A DNA stretch of 64,000 nt, taken from contig NZ_WRPN01000002.1 in the NCBI RefSeq assembly GCF_009746565.1, positions 310,001 through 374,000 on the forward strand, given 5' to 3'. Within the stretch, counting starts at the first letter, position 1. Each line of letters opens with the position of its first letter. The notes under the pieces were generated by a model. That model was given only the letters and a program-made list of their open reading frames with translations, searched no databases and was not told where the DNA came from. The stretch comes from Mariniflexile maritimum (GTDB taxonomy: Bacteria; Bacteroidota; Bacteroidia; Flavobacteriales; Flavobacteriaceae). This document shows, in pieces, positions 17,094-25,775 of this stretch. A program made the position numbers and the translations under genes.

Positions 17094-18103
17094 ATGAAAA
17101 AACTTTACACTCTAATTTGTTTTGCTGCGCTTTTTTTTTACCACAACAGCATTAAATGCTCAAATTACATTAACCAGTAGTACAAATACACCTGCAATTG
17201 GAGATTCTTACAGCTATGTTTCTATTCCTAATTATACATTTAATGTAAGTCAAAGTGGTGCAAACCAAACATGGGATTTTTCTACTGCTTCTGGCACAAC
17301 AGAGAAAACCAATGTTATTAACTTACTAAATTCCTCTGAACCAGCTACTTTTCCGTCAGCTAATTTTGTGTTTTATTCACTCGGAACAAATGCAGAAAGT
17401 TATCTTTCAAGTTCAAATTCTGATGTTTCAATTGAAGGTAATTATCTGGCAGGCACCTTAAGAGCCGTTTACTCCGACAAACAAGAATATCTTAAATTTC
17501 CAATTACCTATAATGATGTATTTAACGAAACATTTTCAGGAATAGTAGAGAATATTGCTGCGTCTCAAACATATGATAGGTCTGGAACAATCGAAATTAC
17601 TGCTGATGGTTATGGCAATTTAATTTTACCTTATGCAACTATAAATAATGTTTTAAGAATAAAAACTGTCATTAAAAGCACCGATATTTTTTATGGGTTT
17701 CACACTACCCGAAACTACAACAATCTCACATTATTGGTATAATACCTTAAATAAGTTTGCTTTAGCCAATACATCTGAGGTGTATTATACTGGGTCTTTA
17801 ATTTCCTCACAAGCTTATTATTTGGTTGAATCAGATTTAGCTTTAGGAACTAGAAATTTCGCTTTAGTTGATAATAATGTTAGTGTTTATCCAAATCCTT
17901 CAAAAGGCATTGTTTACATTAAAAATGATTCTTACAATAACTTAAATATCGATATATTAGATATAACTGGGGCTTTGATTAAATCTGTAAGAATCAAAAG
18001 TGGACAAAACCGTATTGATGTATCTGATTTACAATCTGGTATTTATTTATTAAAATACTTAAATAAATCTCAAATTCATACTAAAAAACTTGTTGTTAAA
18101 TAA
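17094..18103 (+). pseudogene. T9SS cargo protein gene interrupted by two frameshifts
   Basis: The ATG at 17094 opens a signal peptide MKKLYTLICFAALFF. The frame is lost in a run of nine T (17131-17139); removing one T restores TTTALNAQITLTSS, the natural end of the signal peptide. A second shift of the same sense occurs in a run of six T (17687-17692), where removing one T joins STDIF to MGFTLPETTT. The repaired product, about 335 residues, ends in a complete type A T9SS sorting domain (VSVYPNPSKGIVYI, then SGIYLLKY, KKLVVK). Without repair it is non-functional. Both defects are extra T in homopolymers, so sequencing error, true decay or phase variation are all possible. Confidence 0.85.
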
Positions 18104-18119
18104 TTAAGAAGATTGATTA

Positions 18120-18515
18120 TTACTTCACCAAAACACCACGCGCTTCCATTAAAGGGATGTTTTGCAACGCCTTTAAATTAATCGTGTTTTTTCTGAACAA
18201 ATACGTTTTATCAAACATCGTGTTTCCTTCAAAAAAAGATACTTTAAACGTGTTGTTCAATGCAAACAGGGCTTCTTGCATCAACTCGATTTTGGCATAG
18301 CTTTTCTTAGGAAGCATATCTATTTTTTTACGGAATGTTGAGGTTATTTTTTCTTCGGAAAAACCACTTGTTACAATCAAGACCATTTCTAGATCCACGT
18401 TCTTATCGTTGATGATGTAGGCGTTCCAATCGTGGGTTTTGTAAATATCGTTGTATTCATTTACGATAGCAATGTAAACATCTGCAACTTTAGGGATTTC
18501 AATATCTTTCTTCAT
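18120..18515 (-). CDS. Conserved hypothetical protein at the end of the RND operon
   Basis: 131 residues, no signal peptide, no membrane segment, mixed alpha/beta composition, with Lys/Glu-rich helices (FRKKIDMLPKKSYAKIELMQ). No domain is recognised. It follows the efflux outer-membrane gene by 33 bases on the same strand and could be co-transcribed, but it might also be an unrelated gene that belongs with gpsA/pheS in related genomes. Codon use and the A/G-rich region before the ATG support a real gene. Confidence 0.7.
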   Translation of the reverse strand: MKKDIEIPKVADVYIAIVNEYNDIYKTHDWNAYIINDKNVDLEMVLIVTSGFSEEKITSTFRKKIDMLPKKSYAKIELMQEALFALNNTFKVSFFEGNTMFDKTYLFRKNTINLKALQNIPLMEARGVLVK

Positions 18516-18548
18516 CTAATAAAAAAGTAAGTAAATGAGTTTATTTCA

Positions 18549-19967
18549 TTATTTCCAGCCGCCACCAAGCGCTTCGTATAAATTGACCACCGTTAGCAAT
18601 TGCTGTAATTTGCTGTCTATCACGTTCAATTCGGCGTTTAAGGCACTTTGTCGGGCGGTTAATAAATCCAAATAATTGGCATAACCGTTTTTAAGCAATT
18701 CTTCCGAGTTGCTTTCGGCATTGCGCAACGCTTCAACTTCATTTTGTCGGTATTCAAACTTTTGGGTTTCGGCATGGTAAGCAAACAAGGCATTCGATAC
18801 TTCGTTACCTGCTACTAAAAGCGATTTTTTAAACCTTAATAAAGCTTGCTCTTGTTGTGCTTTGCTAACTTCGTATTGCGTTTTAATTTTTCGTTGGTTG
18901 AAAACAGGCTGTGTTAAGCCACCAACCAAATTGGCAAATAGCGAATTGGCATCAAATAAATTATCAAAATCCAGACTTTGAAATCCGCTGGAAGCCGTTA
19001 ATTTTAACGATGGATAAAATTGACTTCTGGCAACATTGGTTAGCTCAAAGGATTGTATCAAACCGTACTCGGCAGCAATTACATCAGGACGGTTGCTTAA
19101 TAACATTGCAGGTACGCCTAATTTTAAATTGGTTTCAATGCTTTGCATATCAATGGCGCTTCTCTCAAAATGCTGCGGTGCTTTTCCTAATAAAATACTT
19201 AGGGCATTTTCGGTTCTAAAAATGGCGGTTTCTAAATCTACCTGCAACGATTTTGCATTGTTGTACTGCGCAATGTTTTGATCGACTGCTACTTGTGTAA
19301 CTTGACCGGCATCTTTTAAAGCTTTAATGGTTTCCACACTGGTTTCGCGCGTTGCAATGGTTTGTTTGGTAATGGCCAATTGTGCATCTAAGGCCAGCAG
19401 TTGGTAGTAGGTAGCCGCAATACTGGAAACCAATTGCGTTTTTACGGCTTGGTGCGCTGCCACACTTTGCAAATAACCGGCTTGATATGCCCGTTTGTTG
19501 CTGCGCATTTTTCCCCAAATATCGGCTTCCCATGATAATGTGCCCGATAATTCAAACTGGTCGATATGGTCGGTACCAAGGCTGCTTAAAATAGCACCTT
19601 GTTGTCCGTTTCCGGAAATGTAGGAACGGTTTACAGTGGCATTGCCATTTAAGGTAGGGAAATAGCCGGCTTTTCCTTGCTTTAAATAGGCCTCCGCCGA
19701 AAGTATTTGCTGAATGGCGATTCGGATATCCATGTTGTTTTGGAGGCCTTCATCAATATACTGGTTTAAATAAGCATCGGTAAATAAGGTTTTCCACGAT
19801 ACATCGGCCATGGATACGCTATCGGTTGGCAACTCATCGGTTCTGAACAAATTTTGGGTTTCAATCAGTTCGGGTTGTTTGTAATCTTTGGCAACAAAGC
19901 AACTTTGTAGGGTAATGGCTGAAATAGTCAACATTACCATATATTTATGTTTTAGAATTGCAATCAT
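18549..19967 (-). CDS. RND efflux outer membrane channel, TolC/NodT family lipoprotein
   Basis: The 472-residue protein forms the outer membrane exit duct of a tripartite pump. A lipoprotein signal ends at LQSC (Cys 23), as in OprM. The two TolC-type repeats are visible: conserved GTLSWEADIWGKMRSNKRAY near residue 145 and the second-half motif PAMLLSNRPDVIAAEYGL followed by ARSQFYPSLKLTASSGFQS. The gene overlaps the end of the RND permease gene by four bases (ATGA), so the two are translated together. Substrates cannot be predicted. Confidence 0.96.
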   Translation of the reverse strand: MIAILKHKYMVMLTISAITLQSCFVAKDYKQPELIETQNLFRTDELPTDSVSMADVSWKTLFTDAYLNQYIDEGLQNNMDIRIAIQQILSAEAYLKQGKAGYFPTLNGNATVNRSYISGNGQQGAILSSLGTDHIDQFELSGTLSWEADIWGKMRSNKRAYQAGYLQSVAAHQAVKTQLVSSIAATYYQLLALDAQLAITKQTIATRETSVETIKALKDAGQVTQVAVDQNIAQYNNAKSLQVDLETAIFRTENALSILLGKAPQHFERSAIDMQSIETNLKLGVPAMLLSNRPDVIAAEYGLIQSFELTNVARSQFYPSLKLTASSGFQSLDFDNLFDANSLFANLVGGLTQPVFNQRKIKTQYEVSKAQQEQALLRFKKSLLVAGNEVSNALFAYHAETQKFEYRQNEVEALRNAESNSEELLKNGYANYLDLLTARQSALNAELNVIDSKLQQLLTVVNLYEALGGGWK

Positions 19968-22900
19968 AAACGTGTGTCTTTTTTAATTTCTAATGTTTGT
20001 TGGGGTGTTCCCGATATTTTTTCTTGCAACCATTGAAAGAAGATGAACAAGATTGGGATGACAAAAACCCCCAAAACGGTACCTATCAATAAGCCACCCA
20101 CGGCACCTGTACCAATAGAGCGGTTGCCCTGTGCGCCAACACCATTTGCCAAAACCAACGGCATTAAACCAAGAATAAAGGCGAATGATGTCATTAAAAT
20201 TGGGCGTAAACGCGCTTCGGCACCATTGACGGCTGCATCCAAAAGCGATTCCCCTTTACGTCGTCGTTGCAACGCAAATTCCACGATTAAAATGGCGTTT
20301 TTGGCCAAGAGCCCGAGTAGCATGATCAATGCAATTTGAAAATAGATATTGTTTTGCAATCCAGTTAGTTGCGTAACAAAATAAGCTCCAAACACACCCA
20401 AAGGAAGGGAAAGAAGTACCGAGAATGGAATTAAATAACTTTCGTATTGTGCCGCTAGTAAAAAATAAACAAATACCAACGACAATATAAAAATGGTTGT
20501 GGTTTGGTTGCCTGCATTTACTTCCTCGCGTGTAAGGCCGGAATAGGCGGTTGAATAATTGGCGGGTAGGGTTTTTGCCACTTCGTTTACCGCTTTAATG
20601 GCGTCGCCAGAACTATATCCTGGTTTTATGGCGGCGTTTAGGGTAACGGAATTAAAGAGGTTAAAACGTGTTACCGACTGTGGCCCATACACTTTTTTTA
20701 AGTTAACAAAAGCCGTAATGGGGGTCATTTCACCCGAACCAGTGCGCACATAAAGCTTGTCCAAATCGCTTTCCTCGGCACGATCTTCAGGTAAAGCCTG
20801 CACATAAACACGGTACTGTTTGCCAAATCTAGAAAAATCGGCAGCAAAAATACTTCCTATATAACCTTGTAGGGTGGAGAAAATATCGCTGATTGGCACG
20901 CCCAATTCTTTTGCCAATTCGGCATTGAGCTCGATTTCATATTGCGGATATTTTGTGTTGAAGGACGATTGAGCATATAAAATTTCGGGGCGTTGCGATA
21001 GTTTCCCAATAAATTCCTGGGTTACATTATCGAGTTCGGTAAAACTTCCGCCAGAGCGATCTAACAAGTTAACTTCAACACCTGCCGAATTTCCAAAACC
21101 TGGAATACTCGGTGGTGCAAAAAAGATAATATTGGCTTCTGGTATCTGTGCTGCGGCACCAAACATTTGCGCAGTGATGTTCTGTACCGATAGTGCATCA
21201 TCCTTTCGGTCCTTCCAATCATCCAATCTAATAAAACCTAGTCCGAAGTTGCTTCCGGCACCTCCTAAAAAGCTGCGCCCATCAATAAGCGAACCACCTT
21301 TTACACCCGGGATTTGAATTAATTTCTTATATAAATCTGCATTCACTTGATGCGTTCTATCTATGGATGAGCCTGCAGGAAGTTCAACATTAACGAACAC
21401 GATGCCTCTATCCTCATCAGGAACAAAGCCTGTTTTTAATACCGACGAAGACCACCAAATGGCAACAACAGCCACTACAAGCACCAAGGCGGTAATCCAT
21501 TTGTTGCGGTACAAGAAGTGAACGGACTTGCCGTATTTTTTTACCGAAGCGTTAAATCCACGGTTAAAACCATTAAAAAACCGACCCAAGAAGCCTTTCT
21601 TTTTGCTGCTCTGTTTCTCGTCATGTCCTTTTAAAAACAGGGCACAAAGCGCCGGACTTAACGTTAGGGCGTTGACTGCCGAAATAATAATGGCCACAAT
21701 AAGCGTTACCCCAAATTGTTCGTAAAACACACCGGTAGGCCCTTTAATAAACGTAACCGGAATAAAAACGGCCGACATCACCAAAGTAATGGAAACGATG
21801 GCGCCCGAAATATCGTGCATGGCATCAAAAGTCGCTTTCTTTGGATCGTGCTCGCCTTGATCAATCTTGGCATGAACCGCTTCAACCACCACAATGGCAT
21901 CATCAACCACAATTCCGATGGCCAAAACCAACGCGAACAGGGTTAATAAGTTGATGGAATAACCAAACAGGTTCAAGAAGAAAAAAGTACCAATAATAGA
22001 CACCGGAACCGCTATGGCGGGAATTAAGGTCGATCTAAAATCCTGTAAAAAGATGAATACGACCAAAAATACCAGTAAAAACGCTTCGGCCAGGGTGCTT
22101 ACTACCTTTTCAATGGAAGCGTTCAAGAAATTGTTGGTATTGTAAGGCACAAAAATCTCAACACCTTTTGGCAATTCAGTTTCTATACTTTTTAGTTTTT
22201 TTTCAATTTCAACAATAATGTCCCGAGCATTGGAGCCCTTTGTTTGAAAAATGCCCAAGTTTACCGCTGGTTTTCCATTGGTAATAGAGCCTCCCGAATA
22301 AGATTGTGCTCCCAGTTCAATATCGGCCACATCGGCCAATTTTAAAAATTGCCCATTGCCCAAGGCCTTAATGATGATGTTGCTGTATTGCGCCTCGGTT
22401 TTAAAACGCCCGCCGTACTTGATAACATAGCTAAAAGCTTCACCATCATTTTCACCAAATGATCCTGCCGCAGCTTCCAAACTTTGTTCGCGTAACGCCG
22501 CAGTAACATCGGTAGGGATAAGGCCATAGGCAGCCATTTTTTCGGGTCGCAGCCAAATGCGCATGGCGTAATCTTTCGAGCCAAATACACTAACATCGCC
22601 CACGCCATTTACCCTTTGCAATTCTGGGATTACGTTTATTTTTAGGTAATTCTGAATAAAAGTATCATCATAATCGGGGTTGTCGCTGTAAAACGACATA
22701 AACATTAAAGCACTTGTTTGTTGTTTTGAAGTGGTAACGCCCGTTTGAAGAACCGCTTGTGGTAATCTGGAATTGGCACGAGTTACACGGTTTTGTACGT
22801 TTACTGCAGCAATGTCTGGATCCACATCTTGGTCGAAATACACCGTAATGGTTGCAGTTCCTGTATTGGAGGCGCTGGAGGTAATGTAGGTCATGCCTTC

Positions 22901-23116
22901 AACACCGTTGATTTGCTCTTCAATGGGGATGATCACACTTTCTAAAATGGTTTCAGCATTCGCACCCGGATAGGTGGCGTTTACCGAAATGGTTGGCGGT
23001 GCAATATCAGGATACTGCGTAATGGATAATGAGGTAAGGCCAAGGATACCCAAAATAACGATGATGATGGAGATAACCGTTGAAAGTACAGGCCGTTCTA
23101 TAAATGTTTTTAACAT
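19964..23116 (-). CDS. RND multidrug efflux permease, HAE1 (AcrB) family
   Basis: A 1050-residue inner membrane proton-drug antiporter. It starts with the family hallmark FIERPVLSTVISIIIVILG, and has the two large periplasmic loops, twelve transmembrane helices in two repeats, the proton-relay aspartates at D405-D406 in GIVVDDAIVVVEA, and the second repeat LLLGLLAKNAILIVEFA-like segment near residue 935. The length is typical. It lies between the adaptor (19 bases upstream) and the outer membrane channel (four-base overlap). The operon is controlled by the adjacent MarR/GbsR-type gene. Confidence 0.98.
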   Translation of the reverse strand: MLKTFIERPVLSTVISIIIVILGILGLTSLSITQYPDIAPPTISVNATYPGANAETILESVIIPIEEQINGVEGMTYITSSASNTGTATITVYFDQDVDPDIAAVNVQNRVTRANSRLPQAVLQTGVTTSKQQTSALMFMSFYSDNPDYDDTFIQNYLKINVIPELQRVNGVGDVSVFGSKDYAMRIWLRPEKMAAYGLIPTDVTAALREQSLEAAAGSFGENDGEAFSYVIKYGGRFKTEAQYSNIIIKALGNGQFLKLADVADIELGAQSYSGGSITNGKPAVNLGIFQTKGSNARDIIVEIEKKLKSIETELPKGVEIFVPYNTNNFLNASIEKVVSTLAEAFLLVFLVVFIFLQDFRSTLIPAIAVPVSIIGTFFFLNLFGYSINLLTLFALVLAIGIVVDDAIVVVEAVHAKIDQGEHDPKKATFDAMHDISGAIVSITLVMSAVFIPVTFIKGPTGVFYEQFGVTLIVAIIISAVNALTLSPALCALFLKGHDEKQSSKKKGFLGRFFNGFNRGFNASVKKYGKSVHFLYRNKWITALVLVVAVVAIWWSSSVLKTGFVPDEDRGIVFVNVELPAGSSIDRTHQVNADLYKKLIQIPGVKGGSLIDGRSFLGGAGSNFGLGFIRLDDWKDRKDDALSVQNITAQMFGAAAQIPEANIIFFAPPSIPGFGNSAGVEVNLLDRSGGSFTELDNVTQEFIGKLSQRPEILYAQSSFNTKYPQYEIELNAELAKELGVPISDIFSTLQGYIGSIFAADFSRFGKQYRVYVQALPEDRAEESDLDKLYVRTGSGEMTPITAFVNLKKVYGPQSVTRFNLFNSVTLNAAIKPGYSSGDAIKAVNEVAKTLPANYSTAYSGLTREEVNAGNQTTTIFILSLVFVYFLLAAQYESYLIPFSVLLSLPLGVFGAYFVTQLTGLQNNIYFQIALIMLLGLLAKNAILIVEFALQRRRKGESLLDAAVNGAEARLRPILMTSFAFILGLMPLVLANGVGAQGNRSIGTGAVGGLLIGTVLGVFVIPILFIFFQWLQEKISGTPQQTLEIKKDTRL

Positions 23117-23135
23117 GGGTTTGTTTCTTGGTGGT

Positions 23136-24260
23136 TTATCTGAATACTCTTTCTATTGGTTTCGCAATGCTATCAAAAGTAACTTCCATAGGTTTTATGG
23201 GGGTGTCGCCTCTTAATTTGGCAACGCCTTTTGCAACAATTTTATCGCCAGGTTTAAGGCCTTCAGAAACCACAAAAAGGTTGTCAACATCGGCTAAAAC
23301 ATTAATGCGTGATGCCACTGCCATATTGTTTTCAGTTAGTTTGTAAACATACGTGCTGCCCTGTTGTTCGTAGGTAGCTTCCTTAGGTACCACAACCGCA
23401 TCTTTATATGTTTTTGGAATTTTTATCTTGCCGCTATTGCCGTTGGTAAGCAATCTGTTGGCATTATCAAAAACGGCGCGAAATGATATGGAACCCGTAT
23501 TAACATTCACTTGCGAGTTGATGGTTTCGATAGTGCCTTCCGCATCGTAATCTGTTCCATTTGCCAAGACCAATGTAACTTTTGGCAAGTTTTTTATTTT
23601 GGATGGCACATCCTTTCCTTCAGAATTTTGGATAAAATCGAGATAATCACTTTCATTCATGGAAAAATAGGCGTACACGTTGCTAATATCTGAAACTGTT
23701 GTTAAAGGCTCGGGATTTGAAGGACTTACAAGCGTTCCTTTTCGTAATCTAATGGCGCCCACATAGCCATCAACAGGGCTTTTAATCGTGCCGTAATCAA
23801 TGTTGGCACCAATACTGTTATAAGCGCTTTTGGCTTGTTGTAGCTTTGCTTTGGCAGTTTCCAATTGCACGTTGCTAATAATGTTTTTTTCAACCAAAGG
23901 CTTTAATTTTTCCACTTCAACCTGGGCTGCATTCACGGTTGCTTTGGCAGCGGCAGCATCTTGGGAAAGCGATTGGGTTTCTAGCTTAAATAAGGTTTGC
24001 CCTTTTTTTACCTGTTGACCTTCATCAACCAAAACAGCGGTAATGTAGCCCGAAATTTTAGCACGCACCTCGCTATTGTTTACCCCTTCAATACGTGTTG
24101 GATAACTGGTAAAGCCCGTAACGGTTTTTTGCGGAACGGTAGTTACTTGAAAAGGCATGGGGCCTTGTGGTGCTTGTTGTTTCTGGTCGTTATTGCCACA
24201 ACTAACATAAAGTGTGATGCTTGCAAATACAGCTATTAACGGGGTTTTAATTGTTTTCAT
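23136..24260 (-). CDS. RND efflux periplasmic adaptor (membrane fusion protein)
   Basis: 374 residues. A lipoprotein signal peptide ends at LYVSC (Cys 21). Then come the lipoyl/biotinyl-like halves (VRAKISGYITAVLVDEGQQV and IKSPVDGYVGAIRLRKGTLV) flanking an alpha-hairpin (about residues 95-150), a beta-barrel domain and a membrane-proximal domain ending in KGVAKLRGDTPIKPM. This layout is that of AcrA/MexA. It connects the RND permease and the outer membrane channel encoded downstream. It starts 10 bases after the regulator gene. Confidence 0.97.
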   Translation of the reverse strand: MKTIKTPLIAVFASITLYVSCGNNDQKQQAPQGPMPFQVTTVPQKTVTGFTSYPTRIEGVNNSEVRAKISGYITAVLVDEGQQVKKGQTLFKLETQSLSQDAAAAKATVNAAQVEVEKLKPLVEKNIISNVQLETAKAKLQQAKSAYNSIGANIDYGTIKSPVDGYVGAIRLRKGTLVSPSNPEPLTTVSDISNVYAYFSMNESDYLDFIQNSEGKDVPSKIKNLPKVTLVLANGTDYDAEGTIETINSQVNVNTGSISFRAVFDNANRLLTNGNSGKIKIPKTYKDAVVVPKEATYEQQGSTYVYKLTENNMAVASRINVLADVDNLFVVSEGLKPGDKIVAKGVAKLRGDTPIKPMEVTFDSIAKPIERVFR

Positions 24261-24270
24261 TGATTGGGAT

Positions 24271-24765
24271 TTAGTATTTTTTTTCTATTATTTTTGATCT
24301 TAAATTGGCTACCGATTGGGTAACTTCCTCTAAAAATTTTATATAGCTATCGTGAAAATCAAGCTCTAATTTTGGTTCTTCTGGTGAAGCTTTACTGTTG
24401 AATTTTTCCTTATAATCTTTAATTTCAAGATGAAGTTCCTTTTGTGCAATCCATGAGGCCATCATGGTATCGATGCTTTGCAAAATGCTATCTTGATTGA
24501 TGGTATAATACTTTTTTCGATCGCCCGGTTTAGTGAAATAAACAATACGGTTTAAATCGGCCAAATGGTTTAAATGAGTAGAAATGGTGCTTTTGCTGGC
24601 ACACAAAACACGTACTAAATCTTCAAAAGTAGTACCTTTTTTCCCTGTGAGAACGATATACGACAAGATGCGCGCCGCTAGGGGCGCCAATTGCTCTTTT
24701 TGTTCCATAAAAACGCCCAGTCGCTCAACCAAGGCTTGTTTTTCGTTACAAATTTCGGTGGTCAT
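24271..24765 (-). CDS. MarR/GbsR-type transcriptional regulator of the efflux operon
   Basis: 164 residues with a winged helix-turn-helix at about 40-100 (FEDLVRVLCASKSTISTHLN, then IVYFTKPGDRKKYYTI) and a C-terminal helical dimerisation part. The sequence resembles the GbsR branch of the MarR superfamily. It is the first gene of the regulator-adaptor-permease-channel operon, and a palindrome (24796-24813) overlaps the promoter region, so it probably represses its own operon and is released by a small ligand (inference). Confidence 0.92.
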   Translation of the reverse strand: MTTEICNEKQALVERLGVFMEQKEQLAPLAARILSYIVLTGKKGTTFEDLVRVLCASKSTISTHLNHLADLNRIVYFTKPGDRKKYYTINQDSILQSIDTMMASWIAQKELHLEIKDYKEKFNSKASPEEPKLELDFHDSYIKFLEEVTQSVANLRSKIIEKKY

Positions 24766-24781
24766 AAGTACAAATTTCGGG

Positions 24782-24813
24782 CAAAGATAATATTGGTTCG
24801 GAACAAACCGAAC
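24782..24813 (-). promoter_or_regulatory. Promoter and operator of the RND efflux operon
   Basis: On the minus strand TATCTTTG (24782-24789) is an exact -7 box 17 bases before the regulator start codon. Directly upstream is the inverted repeat GTTCGG, six bases, CCGAAC (24796-24813), in the space where RNA polymerase must contact the -33 region. This arrangement is what a repressor operator would look like. Confidence 0.75.
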
Positions 24814-24835
24814 TAATCGAAGTTAAATATAAGTT

Positions 24836-24864
24836 AAAAAAAAAGCCAATGATTTCATTGGCTT
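24836..24864 (-). terminator. Rho-independent terminator of the toxin-antitoxin operon
   Basis: Perfect 10-bp stem AAGCCAATGA (24843-24852) with TCATTGGCTT (24855-24864), followed on the minus strand by nine T. It lies about 55 bases behind the toxin stop codon and insulates the efflux promoter. Confidence 0.9.
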
Positions 24865-24920
24865 CATTTGTTCAGGATGTTTTTATTGGCTCTTGTATGC
24901 TAAAGTGTTTTTGCAAAAGT

Positions 24921-25208
24921 TTAAAGGATATTGTTTAAATCCTGTCTTCCAACAATTACCATTATTTCAACAACGCCATCAGTAATTTTGTAATAAATAG
25001 TGTCGGAGCCACAAACACAGCGTCTGTATCCTTCTTTTATGAAAGAAACAGATGGGAATGAATAAGGACTTTGTGCGATGATGTCAAAATATTTAAAAAA
25101 GGAATCGAAATATACATCGGCTTGCGTCATTCCAAATTTTTCGACCCCGTAGCGATGAATGCGTATCAAATCGTTTTTGGCTTCGTTGCTTAGTTTGTAT
25201 TTAGCCAT
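24921..25208 (-). CDS. ParE/RelE superfamily toxin
   Basis: A 95-residue basic protein of the ParE/RelE fold: YKLSNEAKNDLIRIHRYGVEKFG at the start, then helix ADVYFDSFFKYFDIIAQSP, and strand GYRRCVCGSDTIYYKITDGV near the end. Members block DNA gyrase (ParE) or cut mRNA on the ribosome (RelE); the helix-rich start and the RRCVC-SDTIYY strand favour ParE. It overlaps the antitoxin gene by eight bases, the standard order with antitoxin first. Whether it still acts as a toxin is unknown. Confidence 0.93.
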   Translation of the reverse strand: MAKYKLSNEAKNDLIRIHRYGVEKFGMTQADVYFDSFFKYFDIIAQSPYSFPSVSFIKEGYRRCVCGSDTIYYKITDGVVEIMVIVGRQDLNNIL

Positions 25209-25440
25209 TAAGCAAAGCCTTAGATTGTGCTAAAATTTGGTCCTTGCTGTCGTTGGTAAATCCATTGTTTTCTGCTTTCTCTATTTTGGCCCTAATCCAG
25301 TCTATTTCAATTTGTTTGTTTCGCGCTTGTCTTATTAAGTCATTAATAAGTTCACTTTTGCTTGAATATTCTTGGTTTTCAACCTGTGTTTTTAACCACT
25401 CATCATTTGGTTTTGTAAATGAAATGCTTTGTCGTGCCAT
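25201..25440 (-). CDS. ParD-like antitoxin
   Basis: 79 residues starting MARQSISFTKPNDEWLKTQV, which gives a ribbon-helix-helix DNA-binding domain (residues 1-45, with SKSELINDLIRQARN), then a C-terminal helix that would wrap the toxin. The open frame extends 16 codons upstream across the promoter palindrome, but the ATG at 25440 is the family start. A perfect inverted repeat upstream (25450-25473) is the likely self-binding site. Confidence 0.92.
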   Translation of the reverse strand: MARQSISFTKPNDEWLKTQVENQEYSSKSELINDLIRQARNKQIEIDWIRAKIEKAENNGFTNDSKDQILAQSKALLNG

Positions 25441-25449
25441 TTGATTCGA

Positions 25450-25473
25450 TTTTGGTGCTAATTTACACCAAAA
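25450..25473 (-). promoter_or_regulatory. Operator palindrome of the toxin-antitoxin operon
   Basis: TTTTGGTG, eight bases, CACCAAAA: a perfect inverted repeat ending 10 bases before the antitoxin start. The minus strand between the arms reads TAAATTAG, one mismatch from the -7 consensus, so binding here would cover the promoter. ParD-type antitoxins usually bind such sites. Confidence 0.7.
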
Positions 25474-25775
25474 CTGAATTGTTTGCAAGTTTTTATGTTG
25501 TTTAATGTGGTATGTTTAGAGGTTAAAAGCTACATTAAGCGAATATTAAGTGAGTATGAAAGTTTTAGGATTTTTGATAGTTGACGAGCATTAAGCCATT
25601 ATTTTCAAAAGAAGTTCCCAGTAGTGCTTTATTACCATTACAAATACAGACAAACGTTTTTTTGCTTCAATTTTGATTTTGAAGAAGTATAAAGCTGATA
25701 TTCAAAAACCCGAATTTTTAAGTTGATAGTTTATGTTCATTCTTATTAATGGAAACTATTTTGCTTGCTAAATTT

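Noticed and set aside
19964-23116. Several opposite-strand ORFs of 60-100 codons within the RND permease gene
   Set aside because: All are mirror frames of a strongly conserved gene and show no domain, ribosome site or promoter of their own.
25489-25775. Possible gene between the toxin-antitoxin pair and pheS
   Set aside because: No open frame with coding character, no tRNA and no hairpin of note; treated as plain intergenic DNA.
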